Shown here piece after piece: positions 48,797 to 60,161 of a stretch of DNA of 64,000 bases. Positions within the stretch are counted from its first letter, which is position 1; each line of letters begins with the position of its first letter. Origin of the DNA: Halopseudomonas pelagia. Its GTDB lineage: Bacteria; Pseudomonadota; Gammaproteobacteria; Pseudomonadales; Pseudomonadaceae. The translations under genes were made by a program, and so were the position numbers. The DNA is taken from assembly GCF_009497895.1 (NCBI RefSeq), contig NZ_CP033116.1, forward strand, positions 2,790,001 to 2,854,000. The letters run 5' to 3'. The notes beneath the pieces were generated by a model. That model was not told where the DNA came from. It searched no databases and saw nothing but the letters and a program-made list of their open reading frames with translations.

Positions 48797-49507
48797 ATGC
48801 TTCAACTGACTTGGCTTGATGAACAGGATCTGGAGTTCCCCTCCGCTGATCTGGCGCTGGATGACCCGCCTGGCCTGCTGGCCGTTGGTGGCGATCTTTC
48901 GCCTGCGCGTCTGGTGAAAGCCTACCGCTCAGGCATCTTCCCCTGGTATCAGGATGGTCAGCCACTGCTCTGGTGGTGCCCCGATCCGCGCACGGTGCTG
49001 CAGCCGTCACAACTGCACGTATCGCGGAGCATGCGCAAATTCCTCAGGCAAACGGACTTTCACGTGTCGCTCAACAGCGCTTTCGCCGATGTCATGCAAG
49101 GCTGCGCCGAGCCGCGAGATTACACCTCTGCCACCTGGATTACCCAGGATATGCAACAGGCTTACCGCGAGCTGCACCGGCTCGGCATTGCTCACTCGGT
49201 AGAAGTTTGGGAAGCTGACCAACTGGTCGGCGGGCTCTACGGCCTGGCGCTGGGCAGGGTTTTTTTTGGCGAATCCATGTTCAGTCGGCGAACCAATGCC
49301 TCCAAAATGGCCTTTATCCATCTGGCAGACCAGTTGGCACACTGGGGTTTCGAACTGATCGACTGTCAGATGCCCACCGATCACCTGTTCAGCTTTGGTG
49401 CTCAAAGCCTGGACAGGAGCCAATTTATTCAGCGTTTGACCACTCTGTGCCCGGAAGGAAGCGAGAGCGCATGGGGAACTTCATCAGGTGAAAAACTGCC
49501 CCTATAA
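48797..49507 (+). CDS. aat: Leucyl/phenylalanyl-tRNA--protein transferase
   Basis: A 236-residue cytoplasmic enzyme that adds Leu or Phe to N-terminal Lys or Arg, creating N-degrons. It has the family core SGIFPWYQDGQPLLWWCPDPR, GRVFFGESMFS and NASKMAFIHL. The ATG is at 48797 (MLQLTWLDE), with AGG upstream; an upstream in-frame extension is not supported. It is followed 30 bases later by the second N-degron transferase gene. Confidence 0.96.
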   Translation: MLQLTWLDEQDLEFPSADLALDDPPGLLAVGGDLSPARLVKAYRSGIFPWYQDGQPLLWWCPDPRTVLQPSQLHVSRSMRKFLRQTDFHVSLNSAFADVMQGCAEPRDYTSATWITQDMQQAYRELHRLGIAHSVEVWEADQLVGGLYGLALGRVFFGESMFSRRTNASKMAFIHLADQLAHWGFELIDCQMPTDHLFSFGAQSLDRSQFIQRLTTLCPEGSESAWGTSSGEKLPL

Positions 49508-49508
49508 T
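49503..49508 (+). promoter_or_regulatory. Possible -10 box for bpt
   Basis: A perfect TATAAT overlaps the aat stop codon, 30 bases before the bpt start. The -35 region at the right spacing is poor, so this is tentative. Confidence 0.3.
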
Positions 49509-49537
49509 GAATACAGCAATTTGCAGAGCCCGCGATC

Positions 49538-50245
49538 ATGACTAACCTTGCCCACCTCAAGTTTTATGCCACGCAGCCGCATGCGTGCAGTTACTTGCCG
49601 GAGCAGCGGGCAACCACCCTGTTTCTCGATCCGCAACAGCCGATTGATCTGGAAACTTACAGCCAGTTGTCCGAACTGGGTTTCCGGCGCAGCGGCGATC
49701 ACCTCTATCGCCCGCATTGCCAGGCTTGTTCGGCCTGCATTGCCTCACGGATTGCCGTCGACGACTTCATTCCCAACCGTCAGCAGGCCCGCATTCTCAA
49801 GCGCAACAGTGATCTGCGCGTCAGCGCGCATTCACCCACCCTGACCGAAGAGAATTATCAGCTCTATGCGCGTTACATAGAGTCGCGTCATCGGGACGGC
49901 GACATGTATCCACCTAGCCGCGAGCAGTTTGCTTCCTTCCTGGTGCGTGACTGGTCGTTCAGTCAGTTTCACGAATTCCGCCTGGGCAACGAACTGGTCG
50001 CGATCGCCGTGACCGATCAGATGCACAACGGCCTATCCGCGGTATACACCTTCTACGCACCCGAGCACGCCCGCCGGAGCCTGGGGCGTTACGCGATTCT
50101 CTGGCAGATTGAGCAAGCGCGGCGCCAGCAATTGCATGCTGTGTATCTGGGCTACTGGATCAAGGGCTGCCGGAAAATGAATTACAAGACCGAATACCGC
50201 CCGCTGGAGATGTTGGTCAACCAGCGTTGGGTGCGGCTCAACTGA
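49538..50245 (+). CDS. bpt: Aspartate/glutamate leucyltransferase (Bpt)
   Basis: A 235-residue ATE-like transferase that adds leucine to N-terminal Asp or Glu, the bacterial counterpart of arginyltransferase. It has the N-terminal Cys-rich [12 protein letters not shown], then the GNAT-like C-terminal half with [24 protein letters not shown] and [17 protein letters not shown]. The ATG is at 49538. With aat it gives a two-branch N-degron pathway. The adaptor ClpS and ClpA are not in this window. Confidence 0.95.
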   Translation: MTNLAHLKFYATQPHACSYLPEQRATTLFLDPQQPIDLETYSQLSELGFRRSGDHLYRPHCQACSACIASRIAVDDFIPNRQQARILKRNSDLRVSAHSPTLTEENYQLYARYIESRHRDGDMYPPSREQFASFLVRDWSFSQFHEFRLGNELVAIAVTDQMHNGLSAVYTFYAPEHARRSLGRYAILWQIEQARRQQLHAVYLGYWIKGCRKMNYKTEYRPLEMLVNQRWVRLN

Positions 50246-50400
50246 GAATACTCTTGGCAAGATTGCCCGCCAGATAGCGATATTTACCAGTTTTTATCAA
50301 TGAAACTTGGCTGTTGTGCTCTTTTCAGGCACAATTGCTCACCTTTTTTGCGGGCACGACTTGAATCGCCCGCTGATTTTCCGACATGTGAGAGGCCTTA

Positions 50401-50619
50401 ATGGCGAAAGAAGACAGTATTGAAATGGAAGGCACCATTGTAGACACATTGCCGAATACCATGTTCCGCGTCGAACTGGAGAACGGTCACGTTGTTACTG
50501 CCCACATTTCAGGCAAGATGCGCAAGAACTACATCCGCATCCTGACCGGTGACAAGGTTCGCGTTGAATTGACGCCCTATGACCTGACCAAGGGTCGTAT
50601 CACCTACCGCGCTCGTTAA
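50401..50619 (+). CDS. infA: Translation initiation factor IF-1
   Basis: A 72-residue OB-fold protein that binds the ribosomal A site. The sequence is almost identical to proteobacterial IF-1 ([31 protein letters not shown]). The ATG at 50401 has AGAGG five bases upstream. A 155-base spacer separates it from bpt and suggests its own promoter. Confidence 0.98.
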   Translation: MAKEDSIEMEGTIVDTLPNTMFRVELENGHVVTAHISGKMRKNYIRILTGDKVRVELTPYDLTKGRITYRAR

Positions 50620-50620
50620 T

Positions 50621-50639
50621 CCGGGCTGTTTCTGCCCGG
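50621..50639 (+). terminator. Probable infA terminator
   Basis: CCGGGC and GCCCGG make a 6-bp stem directly after the infA stop. Only two T residues follow, so read-through into modA is possible. Confidence 0.45.
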
Positions 50640-50786
50640 TTGCCCTGGCCACCCCCGGCCAACATCAACGCCAGCTTGTATCGCATCCGAATAACATTCG
50701 GGTGGGCGTTGTTATGTCTGCCGAAAGCCGGAAAATTGTGGAAGAATGGTAGCGCCCCACCCTCTCCCCCTTCCACGGCAGCGTTT

Positions 50787-51572
50787 ATGCTTAAACTCAG
50801 TACCTGGCGCACCCTGATAACGGCATTGAGCCTTCTGATCTCCTGGTCCGTTTCAGCCGCCAGCAGTCCCCCAGTCATCGCCGCAGCATCAGATCTTCAA
50901 TTTGCCCTGACCGAGATTGCCGAGGACTTTACCCAGGAGTCGGGTCAACGGATCAAACTAGCCTTCGGATCATCGGGTGTTTTCTACCGTCAGATCATGC
51001 AGGGCGGCCCCTTCGAGCTGTATCTCTCCGCGGACGAAGCCTATGTCGAGCGTTTAGCAACCAATGGCATGACGCAAGATGCCGGCACCCTGTATGCGCT
51101 AGGTCGACTCGCCCTGGTGGTCCCGGATACTGCCGCGCGCAATGCCGACAAACAGCTTGGTGATATGCGCGAAGGGAACGTCGACAGCAGCATTCAACGC
51201 TTTGCGATAGCCAATCCGGAACATGCGCCTTACGGCCAGCGTGCCGAAGAAGCGCTTCGCCATATCCGGGTCTGGGACGTTCTGAAAGATCGCCTGGTAC
51301 TCGGCGAAAACGTTTCCCAAGCCGCCCAGTTCGTCGCCAGCGGCAACGCTCAGGCAGGCATAGTGGCTTACTCCCTGGCCTTGGCACCGGCACTTCAAAA
51401 ACACACCAGCATGGCGCTGGTGCCGGCCGCTTGGCACCAACCCCTGCGTCAGCGTATGGTTTTGACGAACAAGGCCGGCCCGGTCAGCGAAGCTTTCTAT
51501 CACTATATGCAGACGCCTGCGGCCAGGGCGGTGATGAAGCGCTACGGCTTTGACTTGAATAGCGGAGAATAA
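50787..51572 (+). CDS. modA: Molybdate ABC transporter substrate-binding protein
   Basis: A 261-residue periplasmic binding protein with a signal peptide (ITALSLLISWSVSA). The mature part begins ASSPPVIAAASDLQFALTEIA, with the ModA anion-site residues in FGSSGVFYRQI and ANPEHAPYGQRAEEAL. The start is ATG 50787; a longer in-frame extension to 50640 would bury the signal peptide. Upstream, CCGAAT-AAC-ATTCGG makes a small inverted repeat near 50690. No Moco riboswitch or clear ModE box is seen. Confidence 0.93.
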   Translation: MLKLSTWRTLITALSLLISWSVSAASSPPVIAAASDLQFALTEIAEDFTQESGQRIKLAFGSSGVFYRQIMQGGPFELYLSADEAYVERLATNGMTQDAGTLYALGRLALVVPDTAARNADKQLGDMREGNVDSSIQRFAIANPEHAPYGQRAEEALRHIRVWDVLKDRLVLGENVSQAAQFVASGNAQAGIVAYSLALAPALQKHTSMALVPAAWHQPLRQRMVLTNKAGPVSEAFYHYMQTPAARAVMKRYGFDLNSGE

Positions 51573-51580
51573 ACACACCC

Positions 51581-52255
51581 ATGGATTGGTCGGCTCTCAA
51601 ACTGTCGCTGGAACTGGCGTTCTGGACGCTGGTGATACTGTTGCCCGCCGGCATTCTGATCGGCCGCGCGTTGGCCTGGCACCAGTTCCGCGGCAAGATT
51701 CTGGTCGAAGCCTTGCTTGCCCTGCCCCTGGTGTTGCCACCGACGGTGCTGGGTTTTTATCTGCTGCTGGCGATGAGCGCGGACTCACCAGTCGGGCGTC
51801 TCTGGCAATCGCTGTTTGGCTCGCAACTGACCTTCTCCTTCAGCAGCCTGCTGATCGCCTCAGTCATCTTCAATTTGCCCTTTGCCATTCAGCCAATGCA
51901 GCGAGCGTTCGAATCCATACCCCGTGATGTGCGCGAAGCCGCTCGGTGCTGCGGCATGTCGCGCTGGCGCGCGCTGCGCCGCATCGAACTGCCGTTGGCA
52001 TGGCCGGGCATCCTCTCCGCATTGGTGTTGACGTTCGCGCATACGCTAGGTGAATTTGGCGTGGTGCTGATGGTCGGCGGCAATATTCCCGACGAAACCC
52101 GCACCATCGCTATCGCCATTTATGATCGGGTTCAGGCCTTTGATGATCTGGGCGCCAGCAGAATGTCGGCCGTTCTACTACTGATCTCGATTTTGGCCAT
52201 CAGTCTTTCCTACCTGGCCACGGCGCGGCTTTATCGAGGCCAACGGCATGTCTGA
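51581..52255 (+). CDS. modB: Molybdate ABC transporter permease
   Basis: A 224-residue inner-membrane permease with about five helices. The EAA motif that contacts ModC is EAARCCGMSRWRALRRIELP, preceded by a conserved LPLVLPPTVLGFYLL. The ATG is 8 bases after modA. It overlaps modC by 8 bases. Confidence 0.95.
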   Translation: MDWSALKLSLELAFWTLVILLPAGILIGRALAWHQFRGKILVEALLALPLVLPPTVLGFYLLLAMSADSPVGRLWQSLFGSQLTFSFSSLLIASVIFNLPFAIQPMQRAFESIPRDVREAARCCGMSRWRALRRIELPLAWPGILSALVLTFAHTLGEFGVVLMVGGNIPDETRTIAIAIYDRVQAFDDLGASRMSAVLLLISILAISLSYLATARLYRGQRHV

Positions 52256-53345
52256 CGGAATACGGCTGAGCCTGAGCCAGCAAGACGGGATACCGCTTAA
52301 CGCGACGATCAGCTGCGAACCTGGCAAAGTGACCGCACTGATCGGCCCTTCCGGCAGTGGAAAATCAACCCTGTTACGCAGCATTGCCGGGCTATACCAG
52401 CCACAGGCCGGGACCATCGTGTGCGCCGGTGAAACCTGGTTCGACAGCCAAAACCAGATCAACCTGCCCACGCAGGCCCGCAGGATCGGTATGGTTTTTC
52501 AGCACTTCGCGTTATTCCCCCACCTGAGTGCCCGGGCCAACATTATCGAAGCCTTGCAGGATCACTCGCGCGCTCAGCGACAGGCCATCGCCGAGTCCTG
52601 GCTTGAGCGCGTGCATCTGCATGGCCTGGGTGATCGACTGCCGCACCAACTGTCCGGCGGGCAACAACAGCGTGTCGCAGTGGCCCGGGCGCTAGCACGA
52701 GAACCCAAGGTGCTGCTGTTGGATGAACCCTTCTCGGCGGTGGATCGGCGTACCCGCGAGGCCCTGTACCTTGAGCTGGCAGAGTTGCGCGGCGAGCTGC
52801 GCATGCCAGTGCTGCTAGTTACCCACGATGTTCAGGAAGCGACCTTGTTGGCTGATCAGATGTGCATCATTTCAGCCGGCAGCTGCCTGCAAACCGGCAC
52901 ACCCAATCAGCTATTGCAGGCGCCAGCCAGCGCGCAAGTGGCTCAACTGCTGGGCGCCCGTAACCTGTTTCCTGCGCAGATTATCAGCCACACAGCGGAC
53001 CACAGCCTGCTGCGCTGGCAAAACATGAGCATCAAGACAAAGCCCTGCCATGAACTTGCCATCGGCGAGCCGGTGGACTGGTTTATACCTGAGACCGGCA
53101 TACTGCTGATGCCGTTGAATGAAAGGCCTGGCACCGAGTTGGATAATCCTGTCGAAGTGATGGTCCAGAGTATCTTGCTGTTGGGTGATGAGTGCCGCGT
53201 CAGCCTTAAATCGGGTGACGCCGAGTTGGCCATGCGCGTACCCCAGCATGTCGCCCAGCGCTATGCGTTGGCTGTCGGTCAGCGCCTCCAGGTGCGGCTG
53301 CGGGGTGAAACGATTCACGCCATGCCGCGCCAGCCTGCTGGTTAA
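52248..53345 (+). CDS. modC: Molybdate ABC transporter ATPase
   Basis: A 365-residue ATPase with Walker [10 protein letters not shown], signature [15 protein letters not shown] and Walker [13 protein letters not shown]. The C-terminal 120 residues after about 230 match the TOBE/Mop-like oxyanion-binding region that mediates feedback. The ATG at 52248 overlaps modB. The gene ends before a strong terminator. Confidence 0.95.
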   Translation: MSDGIRLSLSQQDGIPLNATISCEPGKVTALIGPSGSGKSTLLRSIAGLYQPQAGTIVCAGETWFDSQNQINLPTQARRIGMVFQHFALFPHLSARANIIEALQDHSRAQRQAIAESWLERVHLHGLGDRLPHQLSGGQQQRVAVARALAREPKVLLLDEPFSAVDRRTREALYLELAELRGELRMPVLLVTHDVQEATLLADQMCIISAGSCLQTGTPNQLLQAPASAQVAQLLGARNLFPAQIISHTADHSLLRWQNMSIKTKPCHELAIGEPVDWFIPETGILLMPLNERPGTELDNPVEVMVQSILLLGDECRVSLKSGDAELAMRVPQHVAQRYALAVGQRLQVRLRGETIHAMPRQPAG

Positions 53346-53373
53346 CAAAACTACCACCAGCAGAAAGCAAAAA

Positions 53374-53407
53374 GCCGCCCCCAGGATGTCCCGGGGGCGG
53401 CTTTTTT
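53374..53407. terminator. Bidirectional terminator between modC and the acyl-CoA dehydrogenase gene
   Basis: GCCGCCCCC and GGGGGCGGC form a 9-bp stem with a 10-base loop. A residues precede it and six T residues follow. Confidence 0.95.
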
Positions 53408-53422
53408 ATTGCGATGGCTGTA

Positions 53423-54631
<1,209 letters not shown>

Positions 54632-54729
54632 AGTTGCGGGCCTTTTTTGATGACGATGGTGTAGCGACCCTGATGATGCTAGATGAGGCTCCCCGATTTA
54701 TCTAACCTATTTTCTGCGTGTATAAAGCC

Positions 54730-54746
54730 GTATAAGCAATATATAC
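54730..54746. promoter_or_regulatory. Candidate LysR operator
   Basis: GTATA at 54730-54734 and TATAC at 54742-54746 are inverted arms seven bases apart and fit a T-N11-A pattern, in the 187-base spacer between the divergent acyl-CoA dehydrogenase and LysR genes. Confidence 0.4.
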
Positions 54747-54818
54747 TTCACTTATTATGATTGGGTGATGTCTCGAAGTGAGTCACCTTGCCGAAGCCCT
54801 ACCGAAGGACACGTTGCG

Positions 54819-55760
54819 ATGAACCTCAGTAAAGTCGACTTGAACCTGTTCATTGTATTTGATGCCATCTATACCGAAGCCAATCTGACCCGCGCCGGAC
54901 AGATTGTTGGCATCACCCAACCTGCAGTGAGCAACGCCCTCGCCCGTCTGCGCGAGACCTTCAATGATCCATTGTTCGTCAGAACCGCCCAGGGCATGGT
55001 ACCCACGCCCATGGCGCAGAACATCATTACGCCGGTGCGCCACGCCCTGCAATTGCTGCGCGTGTCCGTGCAGGAAAGCCGCAGCTTCAATCCTGATCAG
55101 GCGACCAAGACCTACCGCATCAGCATGACCGATTTGACCGAGGCGGTCATTTTGCCTCATCTGGCGTCACGTATTCGCCGCCTGGCTGCCAATATCAACA
55201 TCGACAGCTTCCTGACCAAGCGCCGTGAAACGACCAAGGAGCTGGCTGCCGGCCGTCTGGATTTCGCTATCGACGCGCCGCTGAATACCGATACCCAGGT
55301 GCGTCACGTCAAACTCTTTGAAGATCGCTACGTCTGCGTTATGCGCCGCGACCATCCGCTGACGGCAAAAACCAAGATCACTCTGGATGACTACTTGAGT
55401 CAATCGCACATCCATATCTCCAGCCGCCGCAATGGCCTGGGGCATGTGGATCTGTCGCTAGGTAAAATCGGCCTGCAGCGCCGCGTGGTTTTGCGCTCGC
55501 AGCATTACCAGATGGCGCCATTGGTGCTGGAATCAACCGATATGGTCATGACTGTGCCCGAGCGCTTCGCCCGCCGTCATCAGCTGCATTACTCCGAGCT
55601 GCCGATCGACGACGTGCCACCGATCGAAACGCACTTGTTCTGGCACGAAAGCACCGACCAGGATCCGGCCAACCGCTGGATGCGTGAACAGATCATCGAG
55701 CTGTCGCAGCAGCTGGAGCGCAAGATCATGCGCGAGCGCGAAGCTGCCGCCACCGAGTAA
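54819..55760 (+). CDS. LysR-family transcriptional regulator
   Basis: A 313-residue regulator. The helix-turn-helix occupies about residues 18-60 (ANLTRAGQIVGITQPAVSNALARLR), followed by LFVRTAQGMVPTPMA and the effector domain. The ATG at 54819 has AAGGA nine bases upstream; an earlier frame start at 54765 is less likely. Divergent placement suggests it regulates the acyl-CoA dehydrogenase gene and itself. The inducer is unknown. Confidence 0.88.
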   Translation: MNLSKVDLNLFIVFDAIYTEANLTRAGQIVGITQPAVSNALARLRETFNDPLFVRTAQGMVPTPMAQNIITPVRHALQLLRVSVQESRSFNPDQATKTYRISMTDLTEAVILPHLASRIRRLAANINIDSFLTKRRETTKELAAGRLDFAIDAPLNTDTQVRHVKLFEDRYVCVMRRDHPLTAKTKITLDDYLSQSHIHISSRRNGLGHVDLSLGKIGLQRRVVLRSQHYQMAPLVLESTDMVMTVPERFARRHQLHYSELPIDDVPPIETHLFWHESTDQDPANRWMREQIIELSQQLERKIMREREAAATE

Positions 55761-55877
55761 TATTCAAGCAGATGCCCGCAGGTGTTTAGCCTGCGGCTCT
55801 GCTGACTGCCTTTGCCACTTGCCGCCGCCCCGTTCAAATTTCGTCCTTCAGCATCGTCCTTACCCACTAATGATCAA

Positions 55878-55914
55878 TTGACAGATTTCGCGCGCTTCTT
55901 TACGTTAACGTAAA
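55878..55914 (+). promoter_or_regulatory. liu operon promoter with LiuR operator palindrome
   Basis: TTTACGTTAACGTAAA at 55899-55914 is a perfect 16-bp palindrome, 24 bases before the liuR ATG. A consensus TTGACA lies at 55878-55883, 15 bases upstream of it. The palindrome would cover the -10. It resembles the LiuR motif reported for gammaproteobacteria (from memory). Confidence 0.85.
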
Positions 55915-55938
55915 GGTTAACCAAAGGATCGCCCACCC

Positions 55939-56334
55939 ATGACCAGCTACTCTATCTCCGATCTCGCCCGCGAACTGGATATCACCACCCGTGCGATCCG
56001 TTTCTATGAAGAACAAGGCCTGCTCAGCCCGGAGCGCCGCGGCCAGGAAAGAATCTACGCTGCCCGTGACAAGGTCACCCTAAAGCTGATTCTGCGCGGC
56101 AAACGCATTGGCTTCTCCCTGGCCGAGTGCCGTGAACTGATCAGTCTTTATGACCCGGCCGGCGGCAACCATAAACAGTTGCAGACCATGCTCGACAAGA
56201 TTACCGAGCGCCGCGCGCAACTGGACCAGCAGATGCTGGATATTCAGCAGATGCAGATCGAACTCGACACCGCCGAAGAACGCTGCCACGCGGCACTGAT
56301 CAGCGCCCGCGCGGGCCAACCGATCAGCGCTTGA
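55939..56334 (+). CDS. liuR: LiuR, MerR-family regulator of leucine/isovalerate catabolism
   Basis: A 131-residue MerR-type regulator. The winged helix-turn-helix (YSISDLARELDITTRAIRFYEEQGLL) is at the N-terminus, followed by a dimerisation coiled coil. It has no metal-binding cysteine cluster. It is the first gene of liuRABCDE, 39 bases before liuA. It probably represses its own operon through the adjacent palindrome, relieved by a pathway acyl-CoA (inference from the known family). Confidence 0.93.
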   Translation: MTSYSISDLARELDITTRAIRFYEEQGLLSPERRGQERIYAARDKVTLKLILRGKRIGFSLAECRELISLYDPAGGNHKQLQTMLDKITERRAQLDQQMLDIQQMQIELDTAEERCHAALISARAGQPISA

Positions 56335-56373
56335 GCTTCGCCCCGACAACAACAATGCTGCACAGGTGACCAC

Positions 56374-57537
56374 ATGCATTACAGCTCTTTGAACTTCGGC
56401 CTGGACGATACCGTGAACATGCTACGGGAGCAGGTCCAGGCCTTCTGCCGCAGTGAACTGGCGCCGCGCGCCGCGCAGATCGACAAGGACAACCTGTTCC
56501 CCGCCGAGATGTGGCGCCGTTTTGGCGATCTGGGCCTGCTCGGCATTACCGTTAGCGAAGAGTTCGGCGGTGCCGGCCTGGGCTACTTGGCGCATGTGGT
56601 GGCCATGGAAGAAATCAGCCGCGCCTCTGCCTCGGCCGGGCTCTCCTACGGCGCACACTCCAATCTGTGCGTGAACCAGATCAATCGCAATGGCAGCCAG
56701 GAGCAGAAAGCCCGTTACCTGCCCGGTTTGATCAGTGGCGAGTATATCGGCGCGCTGGCGATGAGTGAACCAAGCGCCGGCTCGGATGTGGTGAGCATGA
56801 AACTGCGCGCTGAGAAGCGTGGCGAGAACTACGTGCTGAACGGCACCAAGATGTGGATCACCAACGGCCCGGATGCGCATGTGTATGTGATCTACGCCAA
56901 GACCGAGCCGGAAAAAGGCCCGCACGGCATCACCGCTTTTATCGTCGAACGGGACTGGGCCGGATTTTCCCGGGGGCCCAAACTGGACAAACTCGGCATG
57001 CGCGGCTCCAACACCTGTGAACTGATCTTCGACAACGTCGAAGTGCCCGCAGAAAACGTGCTGGGCAGCGTCAATGCTGGCGTCAAGGTGCTGATGAGCG
57101 GTCTGGATTTCGAGCGCGTTGTGCTGTCCGGCGGCCCGGTCGGCATCATGCAGGCGTGCATGGATGAAGTAGTGCCCTATATTCACGACCGCAAACAGTT
57201 TGGCCAGAGCATCGGTGAGTTTCAGCTGATCCAGGGCAAGGTGGCCGACATGTATACCCAACTCAACGCCAGCCGCGCTTACCTGTATGCGGTAGCCGAG
57301 GCCTGTGATCGCGGCGAAGCGACGCGCAAGGATGCCGCCGGGGTGATTCTATATACCGCCGAGCGCGCCACGCAGATGGCCCTGGAAGCAATCCAGATCC
57401 TTGGCGGCAATGGCTATATCAACGATTACCCCACCGGACGCCTGCTGCGCGATGCCAAGCTCTACGAAATCGGTGCTGGCACCAGCGAGATTCGGCGGAT
57501 GTTGATCGGGCGGGAGCTGTTTAATGAAACACGGTAA
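56374..57537 (+). CDS. liuA: Isovaleryl-CoA dehydrogenase
   Basis: A 387-residue acyl-CoA dehydrogenase that turns isovaleryl-CoA into 3-methylcrotonyl-CoA, passing electrons to ETF. It shows [30 protein letters not shown] and the catalytic glutamate in [14 protein letters not shown], the position characteristic of isovaleryl-CoA dehydrogenase. The ATG at 56374 has AGGTGA upstream. Confidence 0.96.
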   Translation: MHYSSLNFGLDDTVNMLREQVQAFCRSELAPRAAQIDKDNLFPAEMWRRFGDLGLLGITVSEEFGGAGLGYLAHVVAMEEISRASASAGLSYGAHSNLCVNQINRNGSQEQKARYLPGLISGEYIGALAMSEPSAGSDVVSMKLRAEKRGENYVLNGTKMWITNGPDAHVYVIYAKTEPEKGPHGITAFIVERDWAGFSRGPKLDKLGMRGSNTCELIFDNVEVPAENVLGSVNAGVKVLMSGLDFERVVLSGGPVGIMQACMDEVVPYIHDRKQFGQSIGEFQLIQGKVADMYTQLNASRAYLYAVAEACDRGEATRKDAAGVILYTAERATQMALEAIQILGGNGYINDYPTGRLLRDAKLYEIGAGTSEIRRMLIGRELFNETR

Positions 57538-57541
57538 AACC

Positions 57542-57572
57542 AGCGGCAAGCGGCAAGCTATCAGCTGCAAGT
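57542..57572 (+). repeat. AGCGGCAAGC-type short repeat within the liu operon
   Basis: AGCGGCAAGCGGCAAGCTAT then CAGCTGCAAG in the 63-base gap between liuA and liuB. Similar to copies near etfA, the ETF-QO gene and the liuB-liuC gap. Confidence 0.5.
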
Positions 57573-57600
57573 GGTTAAGAGCAGGCTTGGAGGCGGTGCG

Positions 57601-59208
<1,608 letters not shown>

Positions 59209-59226
59209 GGCGCGCCGGAGGCGCGA

Positions 59227-59333
59227 GCGGCAAGCTCTAAGCTGCAAGCGATAAGTTAAAATCAGAACCGACTAGAACCGTATTCATTACCAACGCAGGA
59301 CAGCTTGAAGCTTGCCGCTTGCAACTTGAAGCT
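59227..59333. repeat. Inverted short repeats in the liuB-liuC gap
   Basis: GCGGCAAGCT at 59227-59236 recurs inverted as AGCTTGCCGC at 59309-59318, with related CAAGC/GCTTG units around each arm. They occupy most of the 145-base gap and may form an mRNA hairpin inside the operon. Confidence 0.6.
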
Positions 59334-59353
59334 CCCCCAAACACTGGATAGAC

Positions 59354-60154
59354 ATGACTGCCTTCAACACGCTCGAACTCGAATACAGCCACACCGGCGT
59401 CGCCACCCTCTGGCTGAATCGCCCGGAAAAAAACAATGCCTTCAACGCCGAGATGATTCGCGAGCTGCTGCTGGCCTTTGACGAAGTCGAAGCTCGGCCG
59501 GAGCTGCGCTTCATGCTGCTGCGCGGCCGCGGCAAGCATTTTTCCGCAGGGGCGGATCTGACCTGGATGCAGGAAAGCGCCAGGCTGGACTACAACGCCA
59601 ACCTGAATGATTCGCGCGAGCTGGCGCAGGTGATGGCCAGCCTGTATCAGCTGAAACTGCCGACATTAGCGGTAGTGCAAGGTGCGGCCTTTGGCGGCGC
59701 GTTGGGGCTGATCAGCTGCTGCGATATGGCCATCGGCAGCGACGACGCGCTGTTTTCACTCTCGGAAGTGCGTATCGGCATTCTCCCGGCGGTGATCAGC
59801 CCTTATGTGGTCAAGGCGATTGGCGAACGTGCCGCGCGACGTTACGCCCTGACTGCCGAACGCTTCGACGGCTTGCGCGCAGAACAGCTTGGATTGCTCG
59901 CCGCCACCTACCCCGCTGACGCCTTGGACCAAGCAGTGGAAGATTGGACTACCAACCTCCTACTCAACGGCCCTGCCGCGATGCGCGCAACCAAAGCCCT
60001 TATGCAGGAGGTCAAGCACGGTGACCTCACCACCGCTCTGCGCCGCTATACCGAAGCCTCCATCGCCCGCGTGCGCGTCAGCCCTGAAGGCCAGGAAGGA
60101 CTGACCGCCTTCCTCGACAAGCGCAAGCCAAGCTGGCAACAGAATCAGGAATAG
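59354..60154 (+). CDS. liuC: Methylglutaconyl-CoA hydratase
   Basis: A 266-residue crotonase-family hydratase converting 3-methylglutaconyl-CoA to HMG-CoA. It shows the oxyanion-hole segment FSAGADLTWMQ, then AAFGGALGLISCCDMAI and SEVRIGILPAVISPYV with the catalytic glutamate. The ATG at 59354 follows a repeat-rich gap. It lies 7 bases before liuD. Confidence 0.94.
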   Translation: MTAFNTLELEYSHTGVATLWLNRPEKNNAFNAEMIRELLLAFDEVEARPELRFMLLRGRGKHFSAGADLTWMQESARLDYNANLNDSRELAQVMASLYQLKLPTLAVVQGAAFGGALGLISCCDMAIGSDDALFSLSEVRIGILPAVISPYVVKAIGERAARRYALTAERFDGLRAEQLGLLAATYPADALDQAVEDWTTNLLLNGPAAMRATKALMQEVKHGDLTTALRRYTEASIARVRVSPEGQEGLTAFLDKRKPSWQQNQE

Positions 60155-60161
60155 GCCCACG

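Noticed and set aside
50620..50786. Moco riboswitch or ModE box before modA
   Set aside because: Only a small terminator-like stem and a short inverted repeat are seen. Neither the ModE consensus nor the Moco RNA core is recognisable by eye.
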